Assembly: GCA_003694205.1 (NCBI GenBank)
Contig: RFKS01000275.1
Span: 1 to 7,643, forward strand
Direction: 5' to 3'
From: Alphaproteobacteria bacterium
Lineage (GTDB): Bacteria > Pseudomonadota > Alphaproteobacteria > Sphingomonadales > Rhodothalassiaceae
DNA: 7,643 nt
Below are positions 6,635 through 7,643 of the stretch, piece by piece. The stretch's first letter is position 1. The number at the start of each line of letters is the position of its first letter. Below the pieces are notes generated by a model, which did no database searches, was not told the origin of the DNA, and saw only the letters and a program-made list of their open reading frames with translations. Position numbers and translations under genes: made by a program.

Positions 6635-6885
6635 GGTGTCGTATTCTGTAAGATAAACCGACAAATTTCCCGGACCTGCTGTCAACGGGAACGACACCCT
6701 CTCGCACCGGCTTCCGATGCACGGAACCGTGGTCGCGTGAGGGCCGTCACCCGTAATGCCGGGCCGATCCCGCTACAGCGTGGACCGCAACGCAGTGCCC
6801 GCGGTCGACGATCTCGCGCCTCCTTCGTCGTGCGAATGGCCATCGCGAGGGGGTCACCGACGGGGTTGAGAAACAGGGGGGAAAC

Positions 6886-6993
6886 GTGATCCGGAATCTC
6901 AATCTCACGCCCGGCACGGTCTTGAGGATCGTGGCGGTCGCGCTCTTCTGGGCGATTGCCGTCATCGTCGTCATAACGGCCGCGCCAGCATAG
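6886..6993 (+). CDS. Small single-pass membrane protein (35 residues)
   Basis: A GTG start at 6886 has a strong purine ribosome site (GGGGGGA, 6876-6882) just upstream and gives 35 codons ending at TAG 6991-6993. The product starts MIRNLNLTPGTVLR, then has one hydrophobic helix (about 12-33, with W22), and ends in Pro-Ala. Third positions are strongly G/C. The short polar head, single helix and tight ribosome site fit a bacterial membrane microprotein. I do not recognise a family. The next feature downstream, tRNA-Gln, is on the opposite strand. A chance open frame cannot be ruled out. Confidence 0.5.
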   Translation: MIRNLNLTPGTVLRIVAVALFWAIAVIVVITAAPA

Positions 6994-7007
6994 GCGGACG
7001 GGCCCGC

Positions 7008-7021
7008 GGCGGCGCGCCGCC
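7008..7021. repeat. GC-only 14-bp perfect palindrome, possible bidirectional terminator stem
   Basis: GGCGGCGCGCCGCC is self-complementary over 14 bases, and CGGGCCCG (6999-7006) is a second palindrome next to it. Both lie between the ends of the convergent microprotein gene and tRNA-Gln, where a transcription stop is expected. No T-run follows on either strand, and a palindrome without a loop needs base loss to fold, so terminator function is only possible. Confidence 0.3.
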
Positions 7022-7035
7022 CACAAGCCGCCGGC

Positions 7036-7109
7036 TGGCTGGGGCGCCAGGATTCGAACCTGGGATCACGGGACCAAAACCCGTTGCCTTACCGCTTGGC
7101 TACGCCCCA
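7036..7109 (-). tRNA. tRNA-Gln (anticodon UUG)
   Basis: On the minus strand the acceptor arms TGGGGCG (7109-7103) and CGCCCCA (7046-7040) pair fully, followed by discriminator G and an encoded CCA (7038-7036). The anticodon arm is ACGGG / CCCGT with loop TTTTGGT, giving anticodon TTG, which reads CAA (and CAG by wobble). The T loop TTCGAAT lies in a GG/CC-bounded stem, and the D arm carries AGCGGTAAGG. The length is 74 with CCA. It lies 65 bases after the stop of the sugar-phosphate transferase gene, on the same strand. No copied 3' end or integrase is visible, so there is no sign that it is used as an attachment site here. Confidence 0.96.
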
Positions 7110-7174
7110 CGAGACCCGCGGCGGCGCCCCTTTAATCACAGCAGTCCGGCCCTGTAAAGCACCATGGGGACCGC

Positions 7175-7643
7175 CTAGCGAGCGGCTCCGAAGAGGCCCG
7201 GGCGCCGCACAAGTCCGATGCAAACAAGGCCATAGCCGAAGGTGGTGGCGATCAGCAGGAGCAGCGTGATCTCGGGCAAGGCCAACGCAAGAAGGCCCGG
7301 CAGCAGAATCATGCCGAGATAGAGCAGCAGGCCATAGCGCCAGGGCATGGCATCATAGAGGAGATGGTGAAGATGCGTCCGGTCACCGCGGAATGGCGGC
7401 TGTCCACGGCTCACCCGCGTGACGATGAGCCGCGTCGTGTCAAGCACGGGGATCAGGAACCACAGGGCCACGCTGTCCGCGGGCAGGCGATCGAAGCCCT
7501 GATTGTAGGCATAGATCGCGAGCAGCCCGATGAGGACGGACAGCGAATAGCTGCCCGCATCGCCGAGAAACAGGCGTCCGCGGAGATTGAACAGCAGTGT
7601 CACCAGAAGCGCCGCACTGAGCGCCGCCAGCACGGGATACAAG
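7175..7643 (-). CDS. Partial WecA/MraY-family polyprenyl-phosphate sugar-1-phosphate transferase (3' end)
   Basis: This is the C-terminal portion, about 156 residues, of a multi-pass inner-membrane glycosyltransferase 4 protein; the N-terminal half lies beyond the right edge. The family moves a sugar-1-phosphate from a UDP-sugar to undecaprenyl phosphate, the first step of O-antigen, exopolysaccharide, teichoic-acid or peptidoglycan precursor synthesis. Diagnostic motifs are FLGDAGSYSL (the catalytic-region Asp motif, seen as FMGDAGS in relatives) and GDRTHLHHLL (the HxHH motif of WecA-type enzymes). At least four hydrophobic helices are visible. The single HLHH motif and the lack of MraY-specific motifs favour a WecA-like role over MraY. 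Some sugar-priming enzymes of this type occur in exosortase/exopolysaccharide loci, which would fit the PEP-CTERM gene nearby; that link is inferred. Confidence 0.9.
   Translation of the reverse strand, partial: LYPVLAALSAALLVTLLFNLRGRLFLGDAGSYSLSVLIGLLAIYAYNQGFDRLPADSVALWFLIPVLDTTRLIVTRVSRGQPPFRGDRTHLHHLLYDAMPWRYGLLLYLGMILLPGLLALALPEITLLLLIATTFGYGLVCIGLVRRPGLFGAAR

Larger units (their letters stand above)
6457..6885. other. 429-bp intergenic region, mostly without genes
   Basis: This stretch holds the PEP-CTERM ribosome site, the candidate sigma-54 promoter (6541-6556), an AT-richer island (about 6601-6668) with an inverted repeat, and a second short inverted repeat (TTCCCG 6667-6672 with CGGGAA 6686-6691). 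A 90-codon plus-strand frame crosses 6617-6889, but its Arg-rich composition, rare-looking codons and lack of a ribosome site argue against a gene. I see nothing else in 6692-6870. Confidence 0.6.

Noticed and set aside
6617..6889. 90-codon plus-strand frame in the intergenic region
   Set aside because: Arg-rich composition, no ribosome site and no recognisable fold; the better-supported microprotein starts at its end in another frame.
6682..7026. 114-codon minus-strand frame upstream of the PEP-CTERM gene
   Set aside because: Low-complexity Arg/Asp-rich product; it is antisense to the microprotein and has no ribosome site.
7036..7109. tRNA-Gln as an integration site
   Set aside because: No integrase, duplicated tRNA 3' end or composition shift is visible on either side.

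Overview
The window is GC-rich with strong G/C preference at third codon positions. It reads like a chromosomal segment of a Gram-negative proteobacterium. An alphaproteobacterium (Rhodospirillales-like or similar) is my best guess, from gene content and codon use only: a DSF-synthase-like crotonase, a PEP-CTERM surface protein, a SulP transporter and a soluble receiver-PAS-histidine kinase. No insertion sequence, phage gene, CRISPR array or rRNA is visible.

Left part (1-1993): a soluble REC-PAS-HisKA-HATPase hybrid histidine kinase lies on the minus strand. It may be followed by a translationally coupled gene that runs off the left edge. A 266-bp divergent intergenic region with a perfect inverted repeat separates the kinase from the central gene.

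Centre (1994-3880): this is the most unusual object. One uninterrupted reading frame joins an RpfF-type crotonase (the enzyme family that makes diffusible signal factor, DSF, fatty-acid signals) to a haem-oxygenase-like diiron oxidase (HDO) domain. The join is a Pro/Ala-rich linker of about 100 residues. Inside the linker lie a well-spaced Shine-Dalgarno and in-frame ATG (3116), and a TAA in another frame (3102-3104) directly before them. The locus may therefore encode a fusion, a fusion plus a separately translated HDO, or a recently fused two-gene operon. The catalytic Glu pair of RpfF and an HDO-like His/Asp/Glu pattern are all present, so both halves look functional. The HDO half could act on the fatty-acid product or substrate of the crotonase; this is inference.

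Right part (4050-7643): a SulP/SLC26 anion transporter with a C-terminal STAS domain is on the plus strand. Convergent to it is a PEP-CTERM exported protein with a candidate sigma-54 promoter and an upstream inverted repeat placed like an enhancer site. A 429-bp stretch mostly without genes follows, ending in a likely 35-residue membrane microprotein. Then come tRNA-Gln(UUG) on the minus strand and the 3' part of a WecA/MraY-type polyprenyl-phosphate sugar-1-phosphate transferase. PEP-CTERM proteins and such glycan-priming enzymes often belong to exosortase/exopolysaccharide systems, so the right flank may lead into an envelope polysaccharide locus. With the putative DSF synthase and the kinase, the window has a cell-signalling and surface/biofilm flavour, but no direct regulatory link between the genes is shown by the sequence.
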